Source: Megaleporinus macrocephalus (Eukaryota > Chordata > Actinopteri > Characiformes > Anostomidae). From it: a stretch of 64,000 bases of DNA. Every line of letters starts with the position of its first letter. Positions within the stretch are counted from its first letter, which is position 1. The stretch spans positions 12,133,589-12,197,588 of the forward strand of contig CM038725.1 of assembly GCA_021613375.1 (NCBI GenBank), given 5' to 3'. Made by a program: the position numbers and the translations under genes. Shown here in pieces: positions 39,016 through 61,045 of the stretch. The notes beneath the pieces were generated by a model. It was not told the origin of the DNA and ran no database searches. It saw nothing but the letters and a program-made list of their open reading frames with translations.

Positions 39016-42000
39016 TCAGGAGATGGAGCAGACTGTGCTGTTACTCTGGTTCTTCATCACAGCCTCCCTCCTCTTCAACTCTCTAGTGATCCTCCTCTTG
39101 ATGCCCTCCAGGTACACGGGTCGGTCAAACTGGCCGGCTCCCAGTGGAATGCTGGAAGACAGGTATGTAAGCGTTAGTGGGTATGCCTTTAAGTTAGTGG
39201 TGGTTCTACCTTGAATTTGTTAGTGAGTGTCAACCCTAAGTACCAGCTGATACTGATACTGGTCCATACTGTAGTATATAGCCAACGATATGACTTGAAT
39301 ACAGTTCAACTCTCAAACAGTTTAAACATCATAATGTGCCTATAACGTGGCTATATCATTTGTTATGTTGAACTGCAAGCATGTCAGCTATTTTTGTATT
39401 AGTATGTTTCCATGAAGCAGACTTCCCAAATCTTATCCCGGAGTAGCCTTCTAACAGCACATTTCAAATATGCCATAGAATGGAAAACTCTTTATATACT
39501 GACGAGTTTGGTACATGGAACTGAAATACCGGAAAACCGGCCAATTCCAATACCCGTCATTCATTAATATAGTACATATAGGGTAATATACAGCCCCCAA
39601 AACCACAACAGCAATGAAAATGGCGGACTATACAGAGAACAATAGTCTTCACAGCCTGGAAAGATATATCTGCACTTCTTATGCCCTTTTCAAAGAACCA
39701 AACTATCAGTGTGCATGCTTGATGCACAAAGTCTGGCTCACCCTCAAATGCTACAGCTTGTACAGGTGCCAGCCTGAAACTGTGGCACCATTTACAATGG
39801 AAAGGAAAATTCATAAAACAAGTTAGTGAATAGGAAGTCAACTTCAACTCCCACAACTTTATCAAGATCCCAGACTACTTAAATTTAAAGTTTTTGGTTT
39901 TCTCTGCCCCTTTCACTCCTAAAATTTAGACAATATCACACAGGTGTCAATCAGTGTTTGAGACTAGAGAGAAACAGTTCCACCTTTAATTGGCATCACA
40001 ATCCCAAAAGTAACCTGTAAGTAGCAGCCATGCTTTTTGCTGGTTGAAGGAGATCATCTAAAACTGAAAGTTAAGTGAGTAACAATTTTGTGTTGTTGTT
40101 AACATCGAAAGCAAGTAGCTAGCATAGGTAATGTTAGCTGCTACCAAGCATAAAGTAAGTAACACTATCATAGCTTGTACAAGTTGTAGCATTTAAGGTG
40201 GAACAGAACATTTGATTAAAAAGCTTAGAAATTGAAGACCAACTTCGGCCTCGTTTAACGCCTACCTTTCCTGACAATTGTTCTTTGCAAAGAGTTTGAA
40301 AAGCGATAATCTTGTTTATTACATGGAGGTTCATTTTATTTTCCAGCCTGTGCTTCTTTCCTTTTCGACTTGTTGCTGCTGTGCGATTATCGCGATAGGG
40401 TGCCTGGCTATAAACCAGCAAAGAAATACAGCTACTTTTAGTCTAGGGCCAAATCATATGACTTTAAATAAGCGTGTAAAAGCGCATCTGTTTTTTTTCC
40501 ACCCCAGCCCAAATAACAAACTATCCATGCAGACTTCAGAAAACAGTTTAAAATGCAGAAACATACATTCTATGGCACCTTTAATGTTTGTCCTATTTTG
40601 ATTAGTTCATTAACGACCCCATCCTGAAGTGGGTGTCAGAGCAGGGTATTAAACGAGAACGAGTACTTTCTTAAATAAATCTACTTTCAATTTGAGATAT
40701 TTTTTTAGTAATACAATTCATAACCAACAAACAGCTTTGCTGTCAACTTATCACACAATGTGTTCAATACATCCTAGGCTAAGTGCAGTACTTACTTGTC
40801 TCTACCAGGCCGAATTTTGACCTGGAACATGCCGATGACCGGCCGGTGATCTGAGGTCTTGATAGATGAGCAGGAGGTGTACTTAACCACTTTGATATCA
40901 TCTGCTTGTCTGTTCCTGAAAAGGATGCGATCCTACAAAAACATACATAAAAAATAATCACACAACACAGCAAGTTGTAGCTATGCTCTTTAAAGAAGGG
41001 CTAATGATAAATGTTTCCTCACTGTATATGAGGGTGTTCTTTGCTTGGACGTGGTGTCATAAACATCGCAGCCAATGTCAAACTTGTAGGTGGGAGGAAA
41101 GTGAATAGGAGCTTCCTGAAATCCTTTAAAGATGGAGCCTAGGAATAAGAATTACAGGGCAGGTTCTTTTAAGAGATGTTTTACAAAACAGTATTAAAAC
41201 ACTGCACGTTCTCAGCGTAACTGCTAAGGGAACCTTATACATGGTAAAGTTAAAAGTTTTAAAATTAGAAGTAGAAGTATTTTAGTGGAAGTCTAACCAT
41301 CTTTCATTTCTTTGCACAGCTGATCATGCTGGAGGAGAGGAGCCATGTCTTCCCCGACGTGCTGGTTCAAAATATCTTCTACGCCTCCCCGCTCTTTATT
41401 CAGGCGGAAGTTAAAATCCCCGAACCAGAAGACCTCGTCAAATCGAGTGGTCACATCCGCTGAGGACAAAGATGTTTCGAGTTATAATAGGTTTTCTTTA
41501 TATCTGTATTTGTTTTTGTTTTAGTCAGGTTTGAATTCAAGAGGAAATTTTGTGCTTTACATTTTTTCCTCTTTCCTTTAGTGTGTTGTAGCTTTTTGTG
41601 CATGTAAATTCCAAAGTACATGCCAGAGGGAGAAACTCCTCCATAACAACCACTTTTATCAGCTTTCTAAAACACCTCAGCAGAATTTCAGCTCTCTCTT
41701 CTGTTAAAAGGTGACATATTCTTATAATACTTATAATATTCTTATAACGTGTGTCTTTACTCAGAGCACAGAGAGCTAAAATAGTTAAACTTACCAGTCC
41801 AGCTTGCTTGTTTTAGACAGAGCATGAGGTACAGATTACATTTATACTGGTCAGAAACCAGATTGTGATACCAAACGGGAGTGTTGAATTGCTAAATCAG
41901 CCCAACAGTACACGACTCAGCTCAAAGACATTGCCATCTCCTGGCCATTTAAGGTTCTGACAAGGAATCTGCTGTAATACTATTACAGTTACTGTAATGA

Positions 42001-45000
42001 TGTTAAATACTTTTCCATTGCTAGTTTTCACCATCATAATATGTTTCATTAATGATAATTCTGCTCATGAGACTTCAAGTCACTTGTATCCAGCAAAGGA
42101 TATTAAAAAAAAAATCTGAAAGTAATTTATAAAGATACTCACAAGCAGTAGATCGGTAAGGATTAGTGTCAGGAAGGCTTTTGGGAAGAGCCAGAGCTTC
42201 TATTATCTTGTTGTAGTCCAATATTCTTTCATACACTTTGGAATCTCCAGCTGAACAGAAAATGTTGCCCACATTACAGAGTTATACAGAATATGTAACA
42301 AGTTGTCTATGGTATTCTAATTTTATATAACAGCCTAAACTGACTGTTTAACCAATAACGGTTATGGAATTGACCTGCTCGTCTAGATTTGGAGAATCCC
42401 TCTGTGTAAAACCTGTAAATTTGTGAAGCGAAGTTAACAAGAAGGCACAAATTTTATTAACTTTCTCTATAAATAAACACTTTGAAATGCACTTTTTTCA
42501 AAAGCATTCTGTTTTTAATGTAGCCCTTCTTACTTAAAGGACAAAAGATTTATTTGTAGCTTTATAAATAATTCATTCAGTTCAGCATTTAAACAGTAAA
42601 TATAATAAAATATAACAAACAGTATTTGTAATAAGTTTGTCTTTCAGTTGCTGATGGTGGTACTAGGTAACTTAAATATACAGGATATTGCAACATAACA
42701 TAACATAAAATATCTAGGCTGTGACTTGGGTAAATCCTTTCCATTACTCCAGTAAGCTGCATTAGTGTTACATTAGCTGCTGAACTAAAAAAAAGCCAAT
42801 GTTAGACACCAAACTTGTCTTGACTGTTTAACAAGATTGTGCTAGGGAGAAAACTGTAAATGTGGGTGTTTGCCAAATCACCACCTTAAAAACAGTATCA
42901 AACATGTGCATTAACTTCAGTAGAACTCAATACTTTACTTACAAGTAAAATGAGATGTGATGAAGAGGAAGGACGTTCCAAAGAAAGTAAAGCCAATGCC
43001 AACTGCCCCTTTGGTCTTAATCTGCGATATAATACGAGTGGTGACAGTAGCCTGTTCCACCTCTACAAGAACAAGGAACAGTTAACAAAAGCAATCACAG
43101 TATAGGCATTAAAATAATTTCTTACTGCCATTAATAGATTTTTTTGTAACAAACTGCAGAGGGCCAACTGATATAAATGAAAAGGCTCACCAGAACAGAA
43201 CCATATGAGGTCTCTTCGTATGAAGATGGTGAGATAGAGCACTCCATGTGCTGCTGCATAGAGCATGACGTAATATGGGCCGAGAGTTTCCTGTAGTCGG
43301 ATTTCCCACTCCCTCCTGTGAGCACAGAGACTGCTGAGTGAAACTAGAAGAGACAGAGATGAAAAACAGGCAGACAGCAACTTTCTTACCTATCAGGGCA
43401 GCCTTCCTGAACTCCAATGATATAGAAGTCTTGTGCAAATTCAGTGTCAGTTGGGAGCAACAGGTCATCTAGGTTGTTTGGAAGTCCCTGTAGATCACGT
43501 CATCATTAATATACACCAATACGCTATTACATTAAAACCATCTCCTTGTTGTTCAACAATTACAGACTGTCCATCTGATTCACTGCATACATTGTTTATC
43601 CCATTTTACACTGTTGTTTAATGGTTAGCACCACCACAGAGCAGGTACTAGTAGGGAGGTGGATCATTCTCACCACTGCAGTGCCACTGAGATGGCGGTG
43701 GTGTGTTAGTGTGTGTTGTGCTGGTATGAGTGGATTAGACACAGCAGTGCTGCTGGAGCGTTTAAACACCTCAGTGTCACTGCTGGCCTTAGAGTTGTCC
43801 ACCAACCAGCAACATCCAGCCAACAGTGTCCTGTGGGCAGCGTCCTGTAACCGCTGATGAAGGACTAGAGATTGAGCAACACAAACGGTGCTGCAACAGA
43901 TGAGCCACTGATTTTACATCTACAAGCTGGTCCTGCAAGGTAGGCATCTCTATTAGATTGGACACTGAGTGGACACAGTGTTTAAAAAAATCCAGAGAAC
44001 TGTCTGATTTACTCTCCAGCATGTCAGTGTCACCGCAGTGCTGAGAATGACGCACCACCCAAATAATGTCTGCTCTCTGGTGGTCCTTTGTGGATCCTGA
44101 TCATTGAAGAATGGTAAAGGGGATAACAAAGTATGCAGAGAAACAGGTGGACTACGGTCTGTAAGTGTAGAACTACAAAGTGCACCTGTATTGCAAATGG
44201 AGCTGTTAAAATGGATTATGTGTACACAGACATAATCTCTTTAAATATTTGCAGATCAGGCATTGGGTCAGAAGTCAGTCATTAGGGATATTCCCAAATA
44301 AACCAGAGGAAACCTTACTCGAAACGTGTCTGTTGGATCCCAAACGTATTTCCACTAAACGCCTTACTTCTTGTGTCTATAAGACTGTTATTGATAATTT
44401 ACCAGCTTATGAGAAGTGTTCAAAAAAATCAAAATGGGAAACAGACCTAGGCTGTACGTATGAAGACGATAGCTGGAGCAGATTACTGAATTTATCTCAA
44501 ACAGTACTGGTATCTACTAAACACAGACAAATTCAATTTAACATTTTCCACCGCACATATTATAGTCCATGCAGGTTGAATAAACGCAGTAATGCTATCT
44601 CTGACCAGTGCCAAAGGTGTAAAATATTTGTTGGAGATCTTGTTCATATGTTTTGGAATTGTATGCAGTTGAAGACTTACTGGAATAGTGTGATCACAAT
44701 AACCTCAGAGGTGTGTGGACTATGTCTGGACTCTGATCCTAAGATCTGGATCTTGGGAGATGTTACATCCCTGGAACTACTTCCTTGCAAGAGACACTTT
44801 ATTTTGCTGGCATCCACCGCGGCAAAAAAATGTATACTTAAAAACTGGAAATCTACAGAACCTCCAAGCCAGAAACATTGGATTAACGAACTGCTATCAT
44901 ACTGTACTCCTGAAAAGATCCTCCATTCAGTTCGGGGGACTCTAACAGACTTTGATCGGACATGGACTCCCTTTTTAAACATTCTAACACGACTGGACTT

Positions 45001-47682
45001 GCGAGACTGATTTGCATCACTCTTTACTGGTCTTCTTGTAGCTTTCATATTTTATTTTTAATGAATGTCAAATGTAAATGTCAAATTTAATTAAACTGTG
45101 TATACACAGTGATTTAGAGAGAGGGGTGGGTTGGGTGGATTTATTATTATTATTAATATTTATTTTATTATTTTTTTTATTTATATTTTCATTATTATAT
45201 TTTTTTCTCTCTTCTTTACCTTTCTTTTCTCTTAAAAAAAAAAAAAGTGTACTGTTGTTGTTTACTGGTTTGTTACCGAGGTTTGTACATTTTCAATAAA
45301 TATATCTATTAAAAAAATGGATTATGTGTACAGAAATATATTTTTGGACGCCAATATCAGGGCTTTAATAACGTAAAGCCTGTTTCTTAGTATCACTTGC
45401 CTTCTCTCCCTGCATATTCCAAGTGGCAATGTAGACCCCCACGTGCCTGTCAGGAAAGTACCGATCCAGCTCTTCAGGTCCAAGTAAGGCTCCACTGCCC
45501 AGCACACTGCCCTCCAAAAAGCTCCTGATATTAACAATAGGCAGAGATCAATGTAAAATGGAATTGTTAATACTATTGATAAACCTTGCATGTGACATAC
45601 CCATATATATCTAGGGATTATGCTACACAGTGTTGGTATTGAGCTGATATAAATAGTAGGATATCTTAAGAGAAGCACTTCAATTAGAGCTCATTTGAAA
45701 GTTTAGTGTTTTTAAAGAAAATAATTTATAATTATCAATATTAGGAAAATCCCAGTTTTAGAATCAGCTACAACAGGCAACTGAAGTAGTGTATAATACT
45801 GTATTTTCTAAAGTACTGCTGTGGACCATATATTTTCTCCTGCATTCATTTTCACCAGGAACTTTGGTGGATTCTCTTAATTACAAGGTTTATTACAATG
45901 CCCAAGTATGAATATTGCTAAATCTATACCACAAGCAGGCTAACACTCGTTTGCTTGTAGCAATATTCATGAGGGCACAGACATTTGATGGAAAATGTTA
46001 GTAGGATAAAACGTATCAGCTTTGGAACATTTTGCACTATAACAGTGGGCTATTGTGTATATTCAAAAGCAGCATTCATTTCCCCCCGCAGAGAACTCTG
46101 CTTAGTTAAGGAGAACCTAATTTGACTATGATACCAGCTACAGAGTGACAAGACCACTTCAGAGATGCAAAAAATCAGACCAAATTAAAAGCTTGGCATA
46201 TTATCTAAAAATAAATGCTCATATTTTTTGATGAATTAAGTATCTCAACAGTAGGGCAGCACGTGCTGAGCACATCCCTCAATGATTCAGCCCTAATCCC
46301 CTTACAATCACTGCTTTGCATCCATCATTTTGGAATAATTACTTATATACAGTTCATTTCACTCCTGAAAGCTTTCGATATGTATAATGCTCCCTACAAC
46401 TAGTCTTTTTTTAAGTGAAGTCCTTCGTGGGATTCTGACTTCAAATTAAGACTCAATAAAAATCTCAGTATAGCAAATAATATACTTAATGAACTTAAGA
46501 TAAAAATACTAGACCTGTAACTCTGACTTCAAGTTTAAATGTTGATCAATTTCCAGAATTCACAGATTAAGTACACACTGAACTAAACTCAGCATGATTT
46601 ATTGTTATTAATAATAATAAAAACTAGTGAGTACATGCAATAATGGCAGAGTTGACTAGTCACAGTAAAAGTTTCTGCATTGTTAAACATAGATCATTCA
46701 ATTACCACAATGTCATTACCCAACCTAGCACAGCAATGAATGGCAAACCCGGAAGTGAAAGTAGTAAGAGACGTGGCAGGGCTAAGTCCCAGGAGAGCTG
46801 CAACAGTGCTGACAATCCATCTAAACCAATCAAACATAAAAAAAAACTCCAAGGAAACAAATTATTTTACCTGTTCCTCACATCCTTGGGTCGGATCGGG
46901 TTCAGGGCGCTGAAGGTGGACTTCATGGAGTTGACAGAGGCGCTGTCCGACACCATGGTCTCTAAAAGCCGGCTGTCACTGAAGTTCCTGTGCAGCCTCT
47001 CTGACAGGCCCCTTTTCCCATAATCCAAGAAATCCCTGTCAATCCGATTAGTGGTCCTTAAGGACATGGAGGCAACGCTGAACTCCACTGGGGGAAACCC
47101 TCCTGTGGGCTGCAAGGGGGACAGAATGATTCTGGACGGTTTTGTCCGCTGCTCAGCCAGACGACTCTGCCCGTGAGGATGTTTGTCTGCCTCAGGGAGG
47201 CTGCTGCATCGATCCCGAAACGGTGGGGACTCCCTGGCAGCCCGGTCAAAGTCATGTCTTCCAGAGATCTGTCCATTCTTTAACCCCAAAGCACTGTTTA
47301 GCACGGGTGTCACGTCCTCCCTAAGGGAGTCTGTGGAGGAGCCTGTCTCAGCTGGATCTGTGAGGCTTTCCTGACTGCTCCTGAGTCTTCTCCTCCTTAC
47401 CTTTTCATCAAATGAGAGGTTTCTGCTCCCTTTTCCCACCCCGGGAGGCTTGGGTAGGGAGGGTGGATGTGGCTGGTAAGGACTAATGTTTGTTTCCTGG
47501 ATTTGCTCATTCTGAGGGATTTGGAGCGCTTCACTGGACTTCTTGGTACCTTTGAGTTGCTCTCTGTTGGTCTTGTCGTTCACCCCATCTATGTTAAAGC
47601 TATCCTTACAGCAGGGTGGTTCTTCTGGATGGACTTCATCTTCAGGTTGGAATGGAACAATGCTCTCTCCATTCTCGTTCAT
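39016..47682 (-). CDS. inpp5e: phosphatidylinositol polyphosphate 5-phosphatase type IV
   Basis: Removes the 5-phosphate from PtdIns(4,5)P2 and PtdIns(3,4,5)P3 and sets ciliary membrane lipid identity. Coding exons (minus): 47682-46871, 45524-45401, 43487-43390, 43315-43191, 43062-42943, 42250-42143, 41459-41298, 41138-41023, 40932-40796, 39151-39016; 645 aa, human 644 (from memory). Exon 1 encodes a Pro/Ser-rich disordered region. The 5-phosphatase domain starts at ATWNMQGE (304-311); catalytic motifs are FWFGDFNFR (473-481) and SDHRPV (582-587). FDRPVYL (609-615) sits where human has the FDRELYL ciliary targeting motif, and the C-terminal CSIS is a CaaX box for farnesylation. Intron 2 uses a GC donor (AAG|GCAAGT); all others are GT-AG. 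Complete and apparently functional. Confidence 0.96.
43514..44226. repeat. foldback repeat, copy 3, interrupted by an L1-like insertion
   Basis: The left end has acaccaat, attaaaaccatctccttg and ccatctgattcactgcatac. The centre has gcagtgccactgagatgg and ctggtatgagtggatt. The right arm has gcagagaaacaggtggacta and caaatggagctgttaaaatg, where the L1 insertion begins. It lies in inpp5e intron 2. Confidence 0.7.
44227..45313 (+). mobile_element. 5'-truncated L1-like LINE with 19-bp target-site duplication
   Basis: Perfect 19-bp direct repeats (aaaatggattatgtgtaca) lie at 44208-44226 and 45314-45332. The insert carries an intact 3' ORF to 45010 encoding the C-terminal end of L1-type ORF2 protein. 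It includes a Cys/His cluster ([18 protein letters not shown]) and the terminal FDRTWTPFL block, followed by a 3'UTR ending aataaatatatctatt and an A-run. Endonuclease and most of the reverse transcriptase are absent. It landed antisense to inpp5e in intron 2, inside foldback copy 3. The intact frame and perfect duplication argue for a recent event. Confidence 0.85.
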
Positions 47683-48020
47683 CCTACTCTCACACTTGTT
47701 TTTAGATGCAAATAAGCGCCTTGCTCCTCATATATTCTGTAAACAGAATTTACACGTTATATTACTATAAACAGGCCTGACTGTCAAGTTAATTACTTAT
47801 TGTACTGTTCATACATAGAGCTGAGCAATATACAGTGACATTATCTTCAAGTTTTGGTGATTGTTATGGATATATTCAGTGAATACTGAGTTTCCTTCCT
47901 AGAAATATGCTTTCAGCCTGGATAACATTCACAATAACGCAACAAAACTAAACAATCGATACAAGCTGTCAAGATACTTCCAGTACTCACAAAGCAAGTA
48001 TTGATGAACCTTATTAGTGC

Positions 48021-48429
48021 TAGGGGTGTGAGAAAATATTGAGATGTCGAAGAGTAAACGTTATTATGTTTACTGATACTGTATCGATTCTCAAAAACAC
48101 CTCATCGATTATTAATTAACAGTTCACATAGAACGATTCCTAGCAGACAGTGACTCATTGTATGTTGTATTCAAAGTGTTGTAATCCGTTTTCAGCTCCA
48201 CTCCAACATAAACAGCCAGCACAAGGGCACAATGCTATTGAAAGCATTGACAAACCTGTTCATTTAGTGGCGTGTTTTTATAGTAGGATTAAAAAATATA
48301 TATAGCAATAAAAATATATATATATATCACTTTGCTTGCTATATCACAGTATATTGTTATATATTGAATCGTGACCGCTGTATCACGATACATATTGTAT
48401 TGCCAAGTTCTTGCCAATACACAGCCCTA
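48021..48429. mobile_element. hAT-like MITE with perfect 8-bp target-site duplication
   Basis: Flanked by attagtgc on both sides (48013-48020 and 48430-48437, perfect). Ends taggggtgtgag (left) and tagggctgtgtattgg (right, reverse complement). The interior has 'tactgtatcgattctc' and 'cacgatacatattgtat' motifs and no coding capacity. It is the same class as 17048-17475. It lies in the presumed 5'UTR intron of inpp5e. Confidence 0.82.
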
Positions 48430-49222
48430 ATTAGTGCAAACTTAAATATGAGCATGACATTGAATTGTATATATCTCCCAGATCTAGAGTAGGCCAAAAA
48501 TTAAAAAAAATAAAACACTGCAATAATTATCAGACATCTGATCAGTTGGAAAAAAAGAACGAGAACCAGTGGCACTGTGTTAAAAAATACTTTCAAAAAA
48601 CTGTGAATACATATGCCAAATATTTATTGTACTATAACTACAGGAGGATCAATCTGTTCAACTATTCTTTTAATACCTTTAATATCCCATCCAGAGTTTT
48701 CTGCTGGTATGAGCTCATAGTTTTTTTTTCTATGCAACATTTTTTATTCAATATTTGTACATACTTGGTTACACTGCATCCAGTTAAACATAAATTAGCT
48801 GTCTTCATAATGAAACATACAGTTAGTCAATAGTGAAGATACACATATGGTCACAAAAACGTATTGTAGTGTATTGTGACACAATTATGATATATAACGT
48901 CACATTAGCCAGCCCTACTTATATGCTACAGATTTTTTTAACGTGCTATTCACAGGTGGCTTCTTAAATGATACTAGCGTCCATGATTTCGCAAATGGAA
49001 ACTAAGGAGAGTCAGGGGACGTTATCTGTTTTCCAGGTTATTATTATCTGAGCCGAAAAGTTTATTGCGCCAGCAACAACAGCTGAGCCGACTGAGCAAG
49101 CTTGTAAACTAACTTATAAAATCACCTAATGTTAGTATGTTGTAGAAAACAATTTTTCTATTTAGAAAATATTTACTAAAGACTCGCTATCAGTTTGCTG
49201 GAGAAACTTAACAGCTTACTTT

Positions 49223-49357
49223 CTGAAACTAGCTTCTTGTTCGAATTCCCCGTTCCACCTTAAATGGTGCAGCAGTTACATTCTGGCGCCTCAGAGGAAT
49301 GTAACTGCTGCACCATTTAAGGTGGAACGGGGAATTCGAACAAGAAGCTAACTTCAG
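49223..49357. repeat. near-perfect 61-bp hairpin (13-nt loop)
   Basis: The left arm 49223-49283 and right arm 49297-49357 are reverse complements at 59 of 61 positions by hand alignment; the only mismatches are near the outer end. The loop is tggcgcctcagag. It belongs to the 'AAGGTGGAAC' family seen as single arms in pmpca intron 1 and near 40190. It lies about 300 bp inside the presumed first intron of inpp5e. Confidence 0.92.
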
Positions 49358-49770
49358 CCACATCTTTCGTCTTTAAACTGGAACGACCAACAAGTAATTT
49401 TAACAACACCAAGAATGAAAATGCAGTATCATGTTGCTGTTTGTTTATATGGTTAGCCTGCTAGCTCACTAGCCCCCCGGTCTGCTAACGGTCTCCGCTA
49501 GTATAGGCGCTGGAACGTTAGCTCTCGTGCTAAAACGGTCACGGTACACGGAGCGGCTAACGTTAACACCGTTATTCTACACAAAAAGGTCGCAGCGAGC
49601 AGCAAACTCACACTTTTGTTAGAAAATACCACAAATACTAAACACATTAACGCTTTACCTCTAGCTCCCTGCATCACTGCAAACATCTTAACTTCCTTAG
49701 CAACCAGTCCGAGACTCGCTTTTACACACAGCGCCACCTCCTCCTCGCGCAGTCCGAGCTTCTGACCTGC

Positions 49771-50012
49771 TGAGATTTACAGGGGGACTCCACCAGCTTT
49801 TCAGAAATTCTCCTTTCAAATTATTCAACCGAACAGTGTCATTTGTTGTGTCAAGAGAGATTTACAGGGGAACTCCACCAGCTTTCAAAAAAAAAAATCT
49901 TTCAAATTATTTAGTCGAACAGTGTCATTTAGGGTACCAAGAGAATTAAAGGGGAACTCCACCGGCTTTTCAATTGTTTTCAAATTATTCAGTCGGCGAA
50001 CAGTGCCATATT
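49771..50012. repeat. three tandem ~80-bp units
   Basis: Each unit contains gaactccaccagcttttca (or a close variant), tttcaaattattca and gaacagtgtcat. A related single segment (aaaggagaactccaccaaaa) is at about 61467. It lies just upstream of the presumed inpp5e first exon. Confidence 0.8.
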
Positions 50013-50089
50013 ATTGATTTTCTAAAATGAAAAGTGAATATAAACGTTTTTACATAAATGTTATTACATGTACTGTTAGTTTAGATAAT

Positions 50090-50340
50090 AGAAAAACACA
50101 GGGATGTTGTGACAACCTTTTCTTAGAAAGTTGTGATGACTTCCTAGAAAACTTCCTAGAATCCTTCATACATTCCATTATATCTGCATGGAGCTCCACA
50201 GAAATTCGCTAAGCTGCCAGCACGTATTTATAACACCATAAAATAACATTATTTAATAATGACAAACTTTAATTGTGACAACCTTGTTTAGACAACGTAA
50301 AACCACCACCTCTTTACAATGTTGTGCGTTTGGTGGGATA
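50090..50340. repeat. dispersed repeat fragment related to 10960-11180
   Basis: Shared elements include cctagaa near ttccattatatctgcatgga and gtgacaac / acaacg motifs. Non-coding; family unknown. Confidence 0.45.
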
Positions 50341-50600
50341 TGTTTTTAAAACGTGTCTTAGGCCCAAACTGTTACTGTTGTAAAACAATGCATCACACAC
50401 TGTATGTTAAATAAATAGATTACTAGAATAAAATATGTTCTTATAGTGCTTATCAAAGTATAGATTGACTTTGTTTTTAATTGCAGGTAATTCATTGTTA
50501 TTGTTGATTATTATTGACATTATTGATTGACAATCAGCAAGTCAATAAACAAACATGAAAACACTGAAGCATACATTCACACTGTAAAATATTTAAAAGT

Positions 50601-50606
50601 TTTATT
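50601..50606 (-). terminator. mfsd10: candidate polyadenylation signal of mfsd10
   Basis: AATAAA on the minus strand about 370 nt beyond the mfsd10 stop codon. Usage is not shown. Confidence 0.35.
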
Positions 50607-50975
50607 TCTTTATAAAAAACAACTTGGCTGATATTTCTAAAAAAAAAAAGACAAAACGTCTTCTCAGTGTTTGATACTGTAATGTTATGTGTGTACTTGT
50701 TTACTACTTTGATCATTTATGTTGAGATAGTGTTTCTGTAGGCAATGAGAAACAATAATCATACTTTGCTGAACTTGAGCCAGAGTTACAAAACCATGAA
50801 AATGGCCATACTGCATTATAATCCTCTGAAATCATACTGTCATTATAGTACCTTTATAACATGTAAACATTAATAAAACTCTAAGTAAAACAGCACGTAC
50901 ATCCCATAATAAGGCTGTAATGTATGTAAATGTAAGGTGTTTATAGGTATTTATCTGAAAGCAGCATCGTTGTTC

Positions 50976-60983
<10,008 letters not shown>

Positions 60984-61033
60984 AACTCCTCCCTTCACTG
61001 GTCTCCTCAGAAGTAAACAGCTGTGGAGGACCC

Positions 61034-61045
61034 TCAAAGCATCTC
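61034..61045 (-). promoter_or_regulatory. mfsd10: two-codon upstream ORF in the mfsd10 5'UTR
   Basis: The exon carrying the mfsd10 start begins at 61045 (after cacag) with GAG ATG CTT TGA, a Met-Leu-stop minimal uORF at 61042-61034, about 50 nt before the main ATG. It follows directly from the predicted acceptor; effect on translation is not shown. Confidence 0.45.

Larger units (their letters stand above)
47683..49740 (-). promoter_or_regulatory. inpp5e: inpp5e 5'UTR intron and possible non-coding first exon
   Basis: Upstream of the inpp5e ATG a good minus-strand acceptor (tgtttacag) places the 5' edge of the coding exon at 47736. A plausible non-coding first exon ends at 49659 with donor GTAAAG, in a GC-richer region (49480-49760) that looks like the promoter. 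This exon contains ATGs that would act as upstream starts if included. The exon assignment is inference from splice-like signals only. Confidence 0.4.

Noticed and set aside
39614..39865. ORFs on both strands in inpp5e intron 9
   Set aside because: Short, no homology recognised, no splice signals linking them to the gene.
40278..40601. 107-aa plus-strand ORF in an inpp5e intron
   Set aside because: Intronic, no recognisable domain; overlaps a fragment of the dispersed AAGGTGGAAC repeat neighbourhood.
46643..47770. Plus-strand ORFs opposite inpp5e exon 1
   Set aside because: Antisense shadows of the long first coding exon; the minus frame has family homology and splice continuity.
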